Shown: piece by piece, positions 1 through 7,232 of the stretch
How the letters are laid out: each line of letters starts with the position of its first letter
How positions within the stretch are numbered: the first letter of the stretch is position 1
DNA from: an uncultured Pseudomonadota bacterium
GTDB taxonomy: Bacteria; Pseudomonadota; Gammaproteobacteria; Burkholderiales; Eutrophovitaceae
Reading direction: 5' to 3'
DNA length: 12,375 nt
Assembly: GCA_913057845.1 (NCBI GenBank)
Contig: CAJXPC010000019.1
Location: 1-12,375, forward strand
Made by a program: the position numbers and the translations under genes
Notes under the pieces: model-generated
Told to the model about the DNA's origin: nothing
The model's input: the letters and a program-made list of their open reading frames with translations, nothing else
The model's database searches: none

Positions 1-42
1 AAAAAAAAAAAAAAACAAAGGGAGCCGATCTAACGGGACATT
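1..42. other. Contig-end poly-A tract and short 3' flank of the DUF2062 gene
   Basis: The first 15 bases are all A. They are followed by about 27 bases of mixed sequence leading to the stop codon of the DUF2062 gene. On the minus strand this would be a T run about 28 bp after the stop, which resembles the tail of an intrinsic terminator. However, I find no GC-rich stem in front of it. A homopolymer exactly at the contig edge is also a common assembly or read-end artefact, so I do not call a terminator. Confidence 0.5.
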
Positions 43-618
43 CTACTTCTGCGCTATCCTGCTTCTACGCCGCCGATACCATTCAATATTGACGACTACA
101 CGCCACACGCCCAAGACCAACATGTAGGCAGATATCGCCCCGAATACCGCGAGCAATAGCAATCCAACAGCAACATTTTTTCCAACTGACATGAATTTAT
201 CGAGCCACCCCACAACTAGATCCCCGGCCTGGTAAGCGGCATCCGTTATGATGTTGGGGGTATCAGGCTCTAATAACGCAAAAACAAACTGGCCAATTTC
301 ATTCGCAAGCAAATAAATAGGCGCGAATGTTAAGGGGTTGGTAATCATTGTCGAAATAACTGCTGCGACTAAATGACCTCTGAACCAAACAGCGAAAATC
401 GCAGCAAAAGGTATTTGAAGTAAAGGAACCAAAAATCCGAAGAAGATACCTATAGCAACACCCGTAGCCACGCCCTTTCGGTTGAGTTGCCACAATCTTG
501 GGTGGTACAGAGCAGGACCAATCCAACCAACCCATTTATTATTTCGAATGGTCTCTGCCGACGGCAAGAAACGTTTAAGTTTAGTTCTCCACCCGCCACT
601 GAACTTTTTAGTCTTCAT
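43..618 (-). CDS. DUF2062 family inner-membrane protein
   Basis: This is a membrane protein of the DUF2062 family, whose biochemical role is unknown to me. Read from the ATG at 618 it has 191 residues. A basic N-terminus of the family type (residues about 10-45, with Arg/Lys patches and HPRLW near 39-43) is followed by hydrophobic segments at about 49-80, 83-106 and 148-175. The conserved TNPLT motif is at 93-97. The C-terminus is very basic (YRRRRSR). A TTG start at 630 would add four residues. Neither start has a clear Shine-Dalgarno sequence, and I prefer the ATG. The gene follows lutC by 25 bp (13 bp from the TTG) on the same strand, so it is probably the last gene of the lut transcript. 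A role linked to lactate metabolism is only an inference from position, because DUF2062 genes occur in many contexts. Confidence 0.85.
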   Translation of the reverse strand: MKTKKFSGGWRTKLKRFLPSAETIRNNKWVGWIGPALYHPRLWQLNRKGVATGVAIGIFFGFLVPLLQIPFAAIFAVWFRGHLVAAVISTMITNPLTFAPIYLLANEIGQFVFALLEPDTPNIITDAAYQAGDLVVGWLDKFMSVGKNVAVGLLLLAVFGAISAYMLVLGVWRVVVNIEWYRRRRSRIAQK

Positions 619-643
619 CTTATGATTCAATTACAGTTGGTAC

Positions 644-1291
644 TCATTGATCAAGAATGATCACGTGAACCCGAAATGGACCATGGGCACCATAAACAAG
701 CGTCATTTCAATATCTGCCGTTCGTGAAGGACCAGAAATAAAACTTACCTGCCTCGGTAACGAGACTACCTCACCACGAATTAATTGCCACGCGTCCTCC
801 ATAGTCTTCACAATTCTAGATCGACGAATAACCGCAATGTGCGTTTCGGGCAACAAGCTGGTAGTCGCGTGACTTTCCTGTCCTGAGAGCAGTACTAGCG
901 TCCCCGTTTCGGCGACAGCACAATAACTCCCAGTAAGACCCACCTTATCATCCCCAATAGCACCACGACTCTCAATTTGAATACCCTCGGCTGACCAAGG
1001 TAAATCGATGAACTCTGGCCAACACACTAATTTAGTGGGTAGGGTGTTTTTACTGAGATAACGAGTCAATGCTAGAGGTAACTCGTCAATCTGAGCTATC
1101 TCATCTAAAGTAGATGCGGACTCATGACACCTACGCTTAAATTGCCCCTCTGGATCCCAATCTAACTTAGGTAAGGGACTTATGGGTGGACTGGCAAGCC
1201 GATCAGCGACTGAACTATCCATCACGTCCGTAACATTGGCAACTTTGTTTGCAGCCCGGATTCGGGCCAAAATATTTTCCCTAGCAGGCAT
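644..1291 (-). CDS. lutC: LutC-like LUD-domain protein, lactate utilization
   Basis: This is the small LUD-domain subunit of the LutABC L-lactate oxidation complex (the B. subtilis LutC / E. coli YkgG family), which acts in the cytoplasm. The protein has 215 residues, the usual size. The N-terminal MPARENILARIRAA is typical of the family. The LUD core is seen near residues 120-155, with ETGTLVLLS, SLLPETH and IAVI, and the protein ends in a VHVIILD strand that resembles the LUD domain end of LutB. It starts 8 bp after the lutB stop with no visible Shine-Dalgarno sequence, which suggests translational coupling. LUD proteins have also been linked to other 2-hydroxy acids, so L-lactate as substrate is an inference from the complete lutABC set. 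Confidence 0.93.
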   Translation of the reverse strand: MPARENILARIRAANKVANVTDVMDSSVADRLASPPISPLPKLDWDPEGQFKRRCHESASTLDEIAQIDELPLALTRYLSKNTLPTKLVCWPEFIDLPWSAEGIQIESRGAIGDDKVGLTGSYCAVAETGTLVLLSGQESHATTSLLPETHIAVIRRSRIVKTMEDAWQLIRGEVVSLPRQVSFISGPSRTADIEMTLVYGAHGPFRVHVIILDQ

Positions 1292-1299
1292 AGTGTGAT

Positions 1300-2718
1300 T
1301 TATCGATTAGTGGTCTTGTTTCTATTTAGATAGATATCTCTAAAGGTCCGTCCCCGGGGGGCAGGCAAATCTCGATGTCTGGTCCAATCTTTGCCACCGA
1401 ACAACATGTGGTTAATACGCCTCGAATCCCCACCCAACAACTTTCCAACCCTCGCCATAATTCTCGTTACGATTGAGTACAGCTTCGGTCGAAGCGCAAG
1501 ATACGCCCAAAGCCTGAGTGACCATTTTTCCGCCGAAGACTTAAGGTTTCTTTCATACTGCTTCTCTCTCAACTTTCTCATCAAATCAGGCAACGGAATT
1601 TTAACTGGACACACCACCCCGCACTGATTACACAACGTTGCCGCATTAGGTAAATCAATTGCGTTCTCGATGCCATTATAAGCTGGGGTTAACACTGACC
1701 CAATTGGGCCCGGATAGACCCAACCATAAGCATGGCCACCAACATTTTGATAAACGGGACAATGGTTCATACAAGCTCCACAACGAATGCAACGCAGCGC
1801 TTCTCTAAGATCTGACCCCAAGACTCGAGTACGACCGACATCTAAAATAATGACGTGAAACTCGACGGGACCATCGTTGTCCTTAGCTCGTTTTGGCCCA
1901 GTCGTCATTGACACGTAGTTACTGATCACTTGCCCAGTCGCCGACCGAGGAAGTAGTCGCATCATTAACGCAAAATCATCCAGCGTAGGAATGCATTTTT
2001 CAATACTGCTGATCGCAACATGCACCCTTGGCATGGTCGTGGTCATACGACCATTGCCTTCGTTAGTCACAATCACCGTAGATCCGGTCTCAGCTATCAT
2101 AAAATTGGCGCCTGTAATACCCATGTCGGCGTCTAAAAAATGTGGCCGCAGTATTTCTCTGGCCTCATGTGTCAACTTTTCCGCATCATCCAACCGTGGA
2201 CGTTGGTGTTTTTCGGCGAATAAATCAGCAACATCATCCTTAGATTTATGAGTTGCTGGTGCAATAATATGAGAAGGATGTTCTCCAGCTTGTTGGATAA
2301 TGTACTCACCCAAATCCGTCTCTTTAACCTCGATGCCATGACCTTCAACATACTGATTCAGCCCAGTCTCTTCACCGACCATCGATTTGGATTTGATAAT
2401 TTTCTTGACCTGATTATCTTGGGCAATCTTAACAACAAGGGCGTTCAATTCTTCGTAAGACTCAGCCCAATGGACGATGGTACCAGCCGCTTGCGCCTGC
2501 TTTTCCCACTCCTCTAAGTAAACGTCTAAATGCGCTAGGCCATGATCCCTCACATCGGCCGCAGCCTGTCGTATTTCCTCAAAGTTATCCAGATCTGCAA
2601 CAACTTTGGCGCGAGGAACGACAAATCCGTCTTTCGCTTTATACAATGCCTTTTGCAACTTCACGTCTTTGAGTTTCGCACTCGAAACAGACTTGAATTG
2701 GTGTGATGTTAGTTCCAT
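1300..2718 (-). CDS. lutB: LutB-like iron-sulfur protein, lactate utilization
   Basis: This is the large subunit of the LutABC complex. It is a 472-residue protein joining an N-terminal LUD domain (about 60-300) to a ferredoxin-like domain that should bind two [4Fe-4S] clusters. The LUD part contains AETGSTVIVTNEGNGR at 209-224 and ends in FHVIILDVGRTRV. The first cluster motif is C310-x2-C313-x2-C316-x3-C320-P. The second is C363-x2-C366-x3-C370-P followed by VKIPLPDLMRK, which gives the family's usual three cysteines, with the fourth presumably supplied by C320 as in other ferredoxin-like pairs. The ATG at 2718 lies 17 bp after the lutA stop, with AGGA about 10 bp upstream as ribosome site. 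The protein presumably passes electrons from hydroxy-acid oxidation towards the respiratory chain. Length and motif order are normal and I see no damage. Confidence 0.95.
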   Translation of the reverse strand: MELTSHQFKSVSSAKLKDVKLQKALYKAKDGFVVPRAKVVADLDNFEEIRQAAADVRDHGLAHLDVYLEEWEKQAQAAGTIVHWAESYEELNALVVKIAQDNQVKKIIKSKSMVGEETGLNQYVEGHGIEVKETDLGEYIIQQAGEHPSHIIAPATHKSKDDVADLFAEKHQRPRLDDAEKLTHEAREILRPHFLDADMGITGANFMIAETGSTVIVTNEGNGRMTTTMPRVHVAISSIEKCIPTLDDFALMMRLLPRSATGQVISNYVSMTTGPKRAKDNDGPVEFHVIILDVGRTRVLGSDLREALRCIRCGACMNHCPVYQNVGGHAYGWVYPGPIGSVLTPAYNGIENAIDLPNAATLCNQCGVVCPVKIPLPDLMRKLREKQYERNLKSSAEKWSLRLWAYLALRPKLYSIVTRIMARVGKLLGGDSRRINHMLFGGKDWTRHRDLPAPRGRTFRDIYLNRNKTTNR

Positions 2719-2735
2719 GAGAAATTTTCCTGATG

Positions 2736-3476
2736 CTATTCTGTCTCTTCACCGACTAAGCCGGTAAGGACCTCGGCTATGTGAAGTACTTTCGTTTTAT
2801 GATTTCCCCTGCGGCGAAGCTTACCCTCAATATTTAACATACAGCCAAGATCACCAAGCACCAGAGCATCCACTTCAGTAGCCTCAAGATCATCGCATTT
2901 GAGATCAACTATTCGCGACGAGATATCACCATACTTAACCGAAAATGTTCCTCCAAAACCACAACATTGTTCGGCCCCTGCCATTTCCTTTAAGTCGACA
3001 TGGGCTAAGTGCGAGAGTAACTTTCTAGGCTGCTCTTTAATGTTGAGCTCTCTGAGGCCTGCGCACGAATCATGGTAAGCAATCGTTCCTTGAAACGTCG
3101 TATCGAACGAGTCCATATCAACAACATTCACCAAAAAATCGGTTAATTCGTAGGTTCTAGCCGCTAACCATTGCGCCTTAACTCGATACTCAGGCAGGTC
3201 TGACAAGAGCTCTTCATAGTGGGTTTTAATCATGCCCGCACAAGATCCGGAAGGGATAACTATGTAATCGACATCTGCAAACTCGGAAATCACTTTTCTA
3301 GCGAGCTGCTGTGCTGTTAACCTATCGCCCGCGTTGTAAGCTGGTTGCCCACAACACGTTTGGTTTTCAGGGAAAACCACCTCACAATCCGCTCGCTCCA
3401 ACAACTTGACGGCAGCTAGACCAATACTTGGTCGCATCAAATCGGCCACACAGGTGACGAATAATCCTACTCGCAT
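2736..3476 (-). CDS. lutA: LutA-like Fe-S oxidoreductase (two CCG domains), lactate utilization
   Basis: This is the first gene of the lut operon and encodes the cysteine-rich LutA subunit (YkgE / GlcF-like family) of the lactate-oxidising complex. The 246-residue protein has two CCG domains. The first has C9, C41-C42-G43-QP and C79 (SGSCAGM). The second has C138 (HDSCAGLRE), C171-C172-G173-FGG and C212 (GDLGCMLN). Such repeats bind an Fe-S cluster in the related heterodisulfide reductase and succinate dehydrogenase E families. The ATG at 3476 is preceded by AGGTAAG about 7 bp upstream, an acceptable ribosome site. The gene faces away from the iclR gene across a 218-bp control region. No lactate permease or separate flavin dehydrogenase gene is visible nearby, so uptake must be encoded elsewhere. 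Confidence 0.95.
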   Translation of the reverse strand: MRVGLFVTCVADLMRPSIGLAAVKLLERADCEVVFPENQTCCGQPAYNAGDRLTAQQLARKVISEFADVDYIVIPSGSCAGMIKTHYEELLSDLPEYRVKAQWLAARTYELTDFLVNVVDMDSFDTTFQGTIAYHDSCAGLRELNIKEQPRKLLSHLAHVDLKEMAGAEQCCGFGGTFSVKYGDISSRIVDLKCDDLEATEVDALVLGDLGCMLNIEGKLRRRGNHKTKVLHIAEVLTGLVGEETE

Positions 3477-3552
3477 ATTTGCTTACCTAAACCTTTAATG
3501 ATTGCTGTGTCGCTTGAATACCAAAAAGATTCAGCTTAGCGTCCAAGAGTTT

Positions 3553-3575
3553 TAGCGCAGTTTAACACAGCACTA
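3553..3575. promoter_or_regulatory. Candidate operator: 23-bp imperfect inverted repeat upstream of lutA
   Basis: Within the lutA-iclR divergent region, positions 3553-3575 form an imperfect palindrome centred on the A at 3564. Eight of the 11 base pairs match (outer TAG/CTA, inner GC/GC and GT/AC). It lies about 78 bp upstream of the lutA start codon. IclR-family proteins bind such dyads as dimers or tetramers, so this could be the site through which the adjacent regulator controls lutABC. I found no convincing -35/-10 pair for lutA itself. The assignment is an inference from symmetry and position. Confidence 0.3.
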
Positions 3576-3614
3576 TCAGAACTCATGCCTCAAAAATATT
3601 CCATCCTTAAAGGC

Positions 3615-3632
3615 TTATCGATTGATTGATAA
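3615..3632. promoter_or_regulatory. Candidate operator: TTATC/GATAA dyad over the iclR -35 region
   Basis: Positions 3615-3619 (TTATC) and 3628-3632 (GATAA) are perfect inverted copies with an 8-bp centre. Seven of nine pairs match over the 18 bp. The dyad covers the predicted -35 box of iclR (3622-3627). A repressor bound here would block iclR transcription, which fits the negative autoregulation common in the IclR family. The stretch also contains a short tandem run of GATT, which weakens the symmetry argument. Confidence 0.3.
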
Positions 3633-3650
3633 TGGAGTTTGATTTATATT
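3622..3650 (+). promoter_or_regulatory. Predicted sigma70-type promoter of the iclR-family gene
   Basis: TTGATT at 3622-3627 and TATATT at 3645-3650 match the -35 (4/6) and -10 (5/6) consensus boxes with an ideal 17-bp spacer. Transcription would start near 3657, giving a leader of about 38 nt before the ATG at 3695. The leader has no Shine-Dalgarno sequence; instead it is pyrimidine-rich (CCGTCTCCTC) just before the start codon. Confidence 0.55.
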
Positions 3651-3694
3651 ACCGCGTGAACAATTAACACTGCAACTGCACCGTCTCCTCAAAA

Positions 3695-4468
3695 ATGCAA
3701 GAAACAAATGGTAGGACATCCATTCAGGTAATAGACCGAATGATGGAATTGATTGACGTTCTGTCTAAGTCAGGCAACCCAATGAATTTAAAAGAGTTGT
3801 CTCAAGTCACCAACCTCCACCCTTCGACAGCTCACCGAATACTAAATGCTCTAGCGCATTATCGCGTCATCGATAAAGTCCAAACTGGGAGCTATCGGCT
3901 TGGCACACGTTTGCTTGAACTCGGCAATATTACTAAAACACGGATTGACATCCGCAATGAAGCGCTGCCTTTCATGCAAGAACTCCATCAACAACTCCAA
4001 GAGACTGTGAACCTATCAATCCGTCAAGGCGATGAAATGGTCTACGTCGAACGTGTGGCCGGTGAACATTCATCAATACGAGTCACACACCTTATTGGCG
4101 CTAAAGCACCTTTGCACGTCACAGCAGTTGGTAAGATCTTTTTAATCGAAGATGGGAAAGACGAAACTTTCAACTATATCAATAGAAATGGACTTAAAGT
4201 CTTCACAAAAAATACAATTAAAGACTCTCGTATTTTGTTTGCCGAACTAGAAAAAATAAAAGCCCAAGGCTATGCGTTTGATAATGAAGAGGCGGAAGCT
4301 GGACTTTCTTGCATTGGCGCTGGGATTTATGACGATTCTAGCTTGCTGGTTGCCGGTTTATCTATTTCCACGCCTTCTCATAGACTTAACCGCAATTGGG
4401 GAAAGCATATCAAATCAACGGCTGAAAAAATTTCTGCAGCTCTAGGCAGCGCACGCACGCAACATTAA
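3695..4468 (+). CDS. IclR-family transcriptional regulator
   Basis: This is a 257-residue DNA-binding regulator of the IclR family. The N-terminal winged helix-turn-helix spans about residues 8-70, with the recognition-helix region LHPSTAHRILNAL at 41-53 and the wing ending in YRLGTRLLELG. The C-terminal effector-binding (GAF-like) domain covers about 80-250. It shows the usual P119-L120-H121, the TAVGK stretch, and the D196/E198/E199...G203-x2-C206 pocket region. The gene is divergent from lutABC, so it most likely controls that operon and itself, with lactate or a related acid as possible ligand. That is an inference: known lut/lld regulators are mostly GntR-type. The start at 3695 fits the family N-terminus (IQVIDRMMELIDVL), although no Shine-Dalgarno sequence is present. 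Confidence 0.93.
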   Translation: MQETNGRTSIQVIDRMMELIDVLSKSGNPMNLKELSQVTNLHPSTAHRILNALAHYRVIDKVQTGSYRLGTRLLELGNITKTRIDIRNEALPFMQELHQQLQETVNLSIRQGDEMVYVERVAGEHSSIRVTHLIGAKAPLHVTAVGKIFLIEDGKDETFNYINRNGLKVFTKNTIKDSRILFAELEKIKAQGYAFDNEEAEAGLSCIGAGIYDDSSLLVAGLSISTPSHRLNRNWGKHIKSTAEKISAALGSARTQH

Positions 4469-4500
4469 ACTCAGGATACACGCCTAGATTATTTCTTTTT
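4441..4500 (+). terminator. Possible weak terminator at the iclR / pbpG convergent junction
   Basis: TCTAGGC (4441-4447, inside the end of the iclR gene) and GCCTAGA (4482-4488) are perfect 7-bp inverted copies. On the plus strand they are followed by a T-rich run at about 4489-4500. The 34-nt loop is far longer than in a normal intrinsic terminator, so this is weak evidence. The convergent gap is only 20 bp, and some termination device would be expected here. Confidence 0.22.
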
Positions 4501-5355
4501 GGCTCGTTCCATCCAACGGCGTGCTCGCCCAGCATCACCTAAGGCCGTCAGCTTACCCCAAGAATCTAACAAAACCATAATGACTGGCTTACCGAGTATG
4601 GTCGTTTGCATGACTAAACAGCGGCCCGACTCACTGATGTAACCGGTCTTAGACAGTCCTATCTCCCATCTAGAACTCCGTGCTAAACGATTCGAATTAA
4701 CATATTCAAGCGTGACTGATCGGCTACCTATTTTTGCTCGAAGTTGAAACGAAGAAGTGGTCGTATACTGGCGGATCAAAGGATATTCATATGCGGCAAT
4801 AGCCATCTTAACCAGATCCAAGCCACTGGATACATTTCCCGGACGTAAACCAGTGGAATCAACAAAAACTGTTTGATCCATCCCCAGTGATTTAGCCTTC
4901 TCATTCATAGCCTGCACAAAAGCCTCTTTCCCACCCGGAAATACTCGGGACAGCGCAGCTGAGGCCCTGTTTTCCGACGCCATTAGCGCTAATTTCAATA
5001 CCTCAGCTCTTAATAAAGTCGTACCGACACTTAGTTTTGACCGTGAGCCTTTATAACGATCAACATCAGCCTTAGCAATCGTCATAGACTCGAGCAGAGG
5101 AACACCAGAATCAATAATGACCATAGCGGTCATCAATTTGGTAATTGATGCGATGGGCGCCACATCAAAAGCATTTTTTTCGTAGATAACCTCCCCATTG
5201 GTGTGATCTACGACGATAGCAACTCTCGACTTAAGACGTGGGCCAGAGTTGCTTCGGGCATCCGCAGCAACGACGTCATACATCAGAATAAAGACTGCCA
5301 AAGTGCTCAGCAAAATGGCTGGGAAGACTGACCTCTTTATACGTCTACAATACAT
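4489..5355 (-). CDS. pbpG: D-alanyl-D-alanine endopeptidase, PBP7-like
   Basis: This is a low-molecular-weight penicillin-binding protein of peptidase family S11. PBP7-type enzymes cut D-Ala-meso-diaminopimelate cross-links of peptidoglycan in the periplasm. The 288-residue protein has a signal peptide: a basic start (RRIKR), a hydrophobic segment at about 10-30, and probable cleavage near AADA at 30-33. All three active-site motifs are intact: S70-I-T-K73 with the nucleophilic serine, S127-E-N129, and K236-T-G238. It lacks the extra C-terminal domain and amphipathic anchor of DacA/PBP5, which is why I prefer PbpG. The ATG at 5355 has no clear Shine-Dalgarno sequence. The 51 bp separating it from the upstream ABC transporter gene are very AT-rich, so it may have its own promoter, but I cannot assign one. 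Confidence 0.88.
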   Translation of the reverse strand: MYCRRIKRSVFPAILLSTLAVFILMYDVVAADARSNSGPRLKSRVAIVVDHTNGEVIYEKNAFDVAPIASITKLMTAMVIIDSGVPLLESMTIAKADVDRYKGSRSKLSVGTTLLRAEVLKLALMASENRASAALSRVFPGGKEAFVQAMNEKAKSLGMDQTVFVDSTGLRPGNVSSGLDLVKMAIAAYEYPLIRQYTTTSSFQLRAKIGSRSVTLEYVNSNRLARSSRWEIGLSKTGYISESGRCLVMQTTILGKPVIMVLLDSWGKLTALGDAGRARRWMERAKKK

Positions 5356-5406
5356 AAGAATTTAAATTAAGATTGAATACAAAAGTTATAAATACATTCA
5401 AACACA

Positions 5407-7170
5407 TTAACCATTAATTTCTACTTGCGACTTGCTTTGCTGGAGATTCCACATGTAACTGTATCTACCCGCTTTCTCTAGCAGCTCCTGATGCGACCCT
5501 CTCTCTATAATTTTTCCTGCATCCAGCACAATAATCTCATGGGCATGAACGATCGTAGATAACCGGTGCGCAATGACCAAAGTCGTTCTGTTTTTTGATA
5601 CTCCATCTAACGCCGATTGAATTAATCGCTCACTCCCCGAGTCTAGCGAGGATGTCGCCTCATCAAAAATCATAATCGGTGGGTTCTTAAGAATTGCTCG
5701 AGCTATTGATATCCGTTGTTTCTCGCCACCAGACACCTTCAAACCCCGCTCGCCAACAGTTGTCTCAAAACCCTCCGGAAGAGCTTTAACAAAGTTTTCG
5801 AGTTGAGCTAAATGCACCACACGATCTAGATCCCCTTGCGAGCACAGCGGCTGTCCATACTTGATGTTGAATCCCAAAGTGTCGTTAAAAAGAACCGTAT
5901 CCTGCGGTACAACACCGATGGCTCTCCTATAACTATCTTGGAGATAATCCCGAACATCTTTGCCATCGATAAGGATTACACCATTGGAAACATCATAGAG
6001 CCGAAACAACAATCTGGCCAAAGTGGTTTTCCCGGAACCACTCTCACCGACAATCGCAACGGTCTTCCCATTAGGGACGACAAAACTGACGTCTGATAAC
6101 GTCTCACGTCGTCCATCATAGGAGAATGAAACATTTTTAAATTCGACGGTTGGGCTGGAAGGCTCGAATAAAATTGCTCCAGGTCGATCTGCGATATCCT
6201 GCGGTGTATCCAACAACGAGAACATCTTGTTCATATCAATAAACGACTGTTTGATTTCACGATAAACCATACCCATGAAGTTCAGTGGAATATACAGTTG
6301 AATCAAAAGCCCATTCACTAAAACCAAGTCACCAATCGTCATTTTTTGAGCAACCACCCCTTGTGAGGTTAATATCATTAGCGCCGTAACCGCTAAGGCT
6401 ATGATTACACTTTGCCCTATATTAAGTAGTCCAAGCGAGGTCTCGGTTTTGACATCAGCCGTTTCATACTCACGCAGAAATGTGTCGTATCTTTCCGCTT
6501 CGTAATCCTCGTTATTAAAATATTTAACCGTTTCGTAATTAAGAAGACTGTCGACTGCGTGGGAATTCGATCGTGTATCCCACTCATTAGCTTCACGACG
6601 GATGCTCATTCGCCATTCAGACACAAAAAAGGTGTAAATCAAGTAAAAAAATACTGCTGAAAAAGTAATGGCTGTAAATCTCCAGTCAAAACGATCCAAC
6701 AAAATCGCAGCAACAAAAGCAAATTCTAGTATGACGGGAATGATCGAGAATAATGAATACGTCAACAGGATTGAAATGCCACGCGTTCCTCGCTCTATCT
6801 CACGAGAAATACCTCCTGTATGTCGCTCTAAATGAAACTTAAGACTTAGGTCATGGAGATGTCGAAATACCTTTAGCGCTATTTTTCTGGTTGCACGGCG
6901 AGTTACTTTGACAAAAACCACATCACGCAATTCAGCAAATACGACGGCGCAAAGCCTTAGAACCCCATAAGTAAGTAGAAGCGCAAGCGGCAGGAAAATA
7001 ACTTGATTCTGAGACGAAAGTGAATCCACTACGTCCTTGAGCACTAGGGGCACCGACACATTGGCCACTTTGGCTAAAGTTAGAAATACGAGTGCGACGA
7101 TGACCCGATATTTAAAATCCCAGAGATACGGTGCCAGAGACTTTAAAGTCACCCAATTAGTTTTCGTCAC
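5407..7170 (-). CDS. Atm1-type ABC exporter, fused permease and ATPase
   Basis: This is a half-size ABC exporter (587 residues) of the ABCB7/Atm1 type, which works as a homodimer in the inner membrane. Characterised relatives export glutathione-linked compounds and protect against heavy metals; mitochondrial Atm1 supports Fe-S assembly. The transmembrane domain spans about 20-310 and contains NYETVKYFNNE at 211-221, a hallmark of this subgroup. The ATPase domain has Walker A (G375 to T382, K381), Q-loop Q423, signature SGGEKQ (480-485), Walker B ending D503-E504, and H-loop H535, all intact. The gene starts with GTG at 7170. An in-frame TGA lies two codons upstream, so this is the earliest possible start, and no Shine-Dalgarno sequence is evident. 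It follows nadA by 62 bp. The substrate cannot be told from sequence. Confidence 0.92.
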   Translation of the reverse strand: MTKTNWVTLKSLAPYLWDFKYRVIVALVFLTLAKVANVSVPLVLKDVVDSLSSQNQVIFLPLALLLTYGVLRLCAVVFAELRDVVFVKVTRRATRKIALKVFRHLHDLSLKFHLERHTGGISREIERGTRGISILLTYSLFSIIPVILEFAFVAAILLDRFDWRFTAITFSAVFFYLIYTFFVSEWRMSIRREANEWDTRSNSHAVDSLLNYETVKYFNNEDYEAERYDTFLREYETADVKTETSLGLLNIGQSVIIALAVTALMILTSQGVVAQKMTIGDLVLVNGLLIQLYIPLNFMGMVYREIKQSFIDMNKMFSLLDTPQDIADRPGAILFEPSSPTVEFKNVSFSYDGRRETLSDVSFVVPNGKTVAIVGESGSGKTTLARLLFRLYDVSNGVILIDGKDVRDYLQDSYRRAIGVVPQDTVLFNDTLGFNIKYGQPLCSQGDLDRVVHLAQLENFVKALPEGFETTVGERGLKVSGGEKQRISIARAILKNPPIMIFDEATSSLDSGSERLIQSALDGVSKNRTTLVIAHRLSTIVHAHEIIVLDAGKIIERGSHQELLEKAGRYSYMWNLQQSKSQVEING

Positions 7171-7232
7171 AAATCAAGGCCCACGGGGTAACCCTTACGC
7201 ATCAAACAACAGGTAGCAACCCTCATAGGGAC

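Noticed and set aside
27..33. AGATCGG (minus strand), resembling the start of the TruSeq adapter
   Set aside because: Only seven bases match; the next bases differ from the adapter, so it is chance.
1..42. Rho-independent terminator after the DUF2062 gene
   Set aside because: There is a T run on the minus strand but no GC-rich inverted repeat before it, and the run is exactly at the contig edge.
5373..5401. TTGAAT/ATTCAA inverted repeat between the ABC transporter gene and pbpG
   Set aside because: It is a 6-bp match with a 17-bp centre in very AT-rich DNA; the symmetry does not extend and no convincing promoter pair accompanies it.
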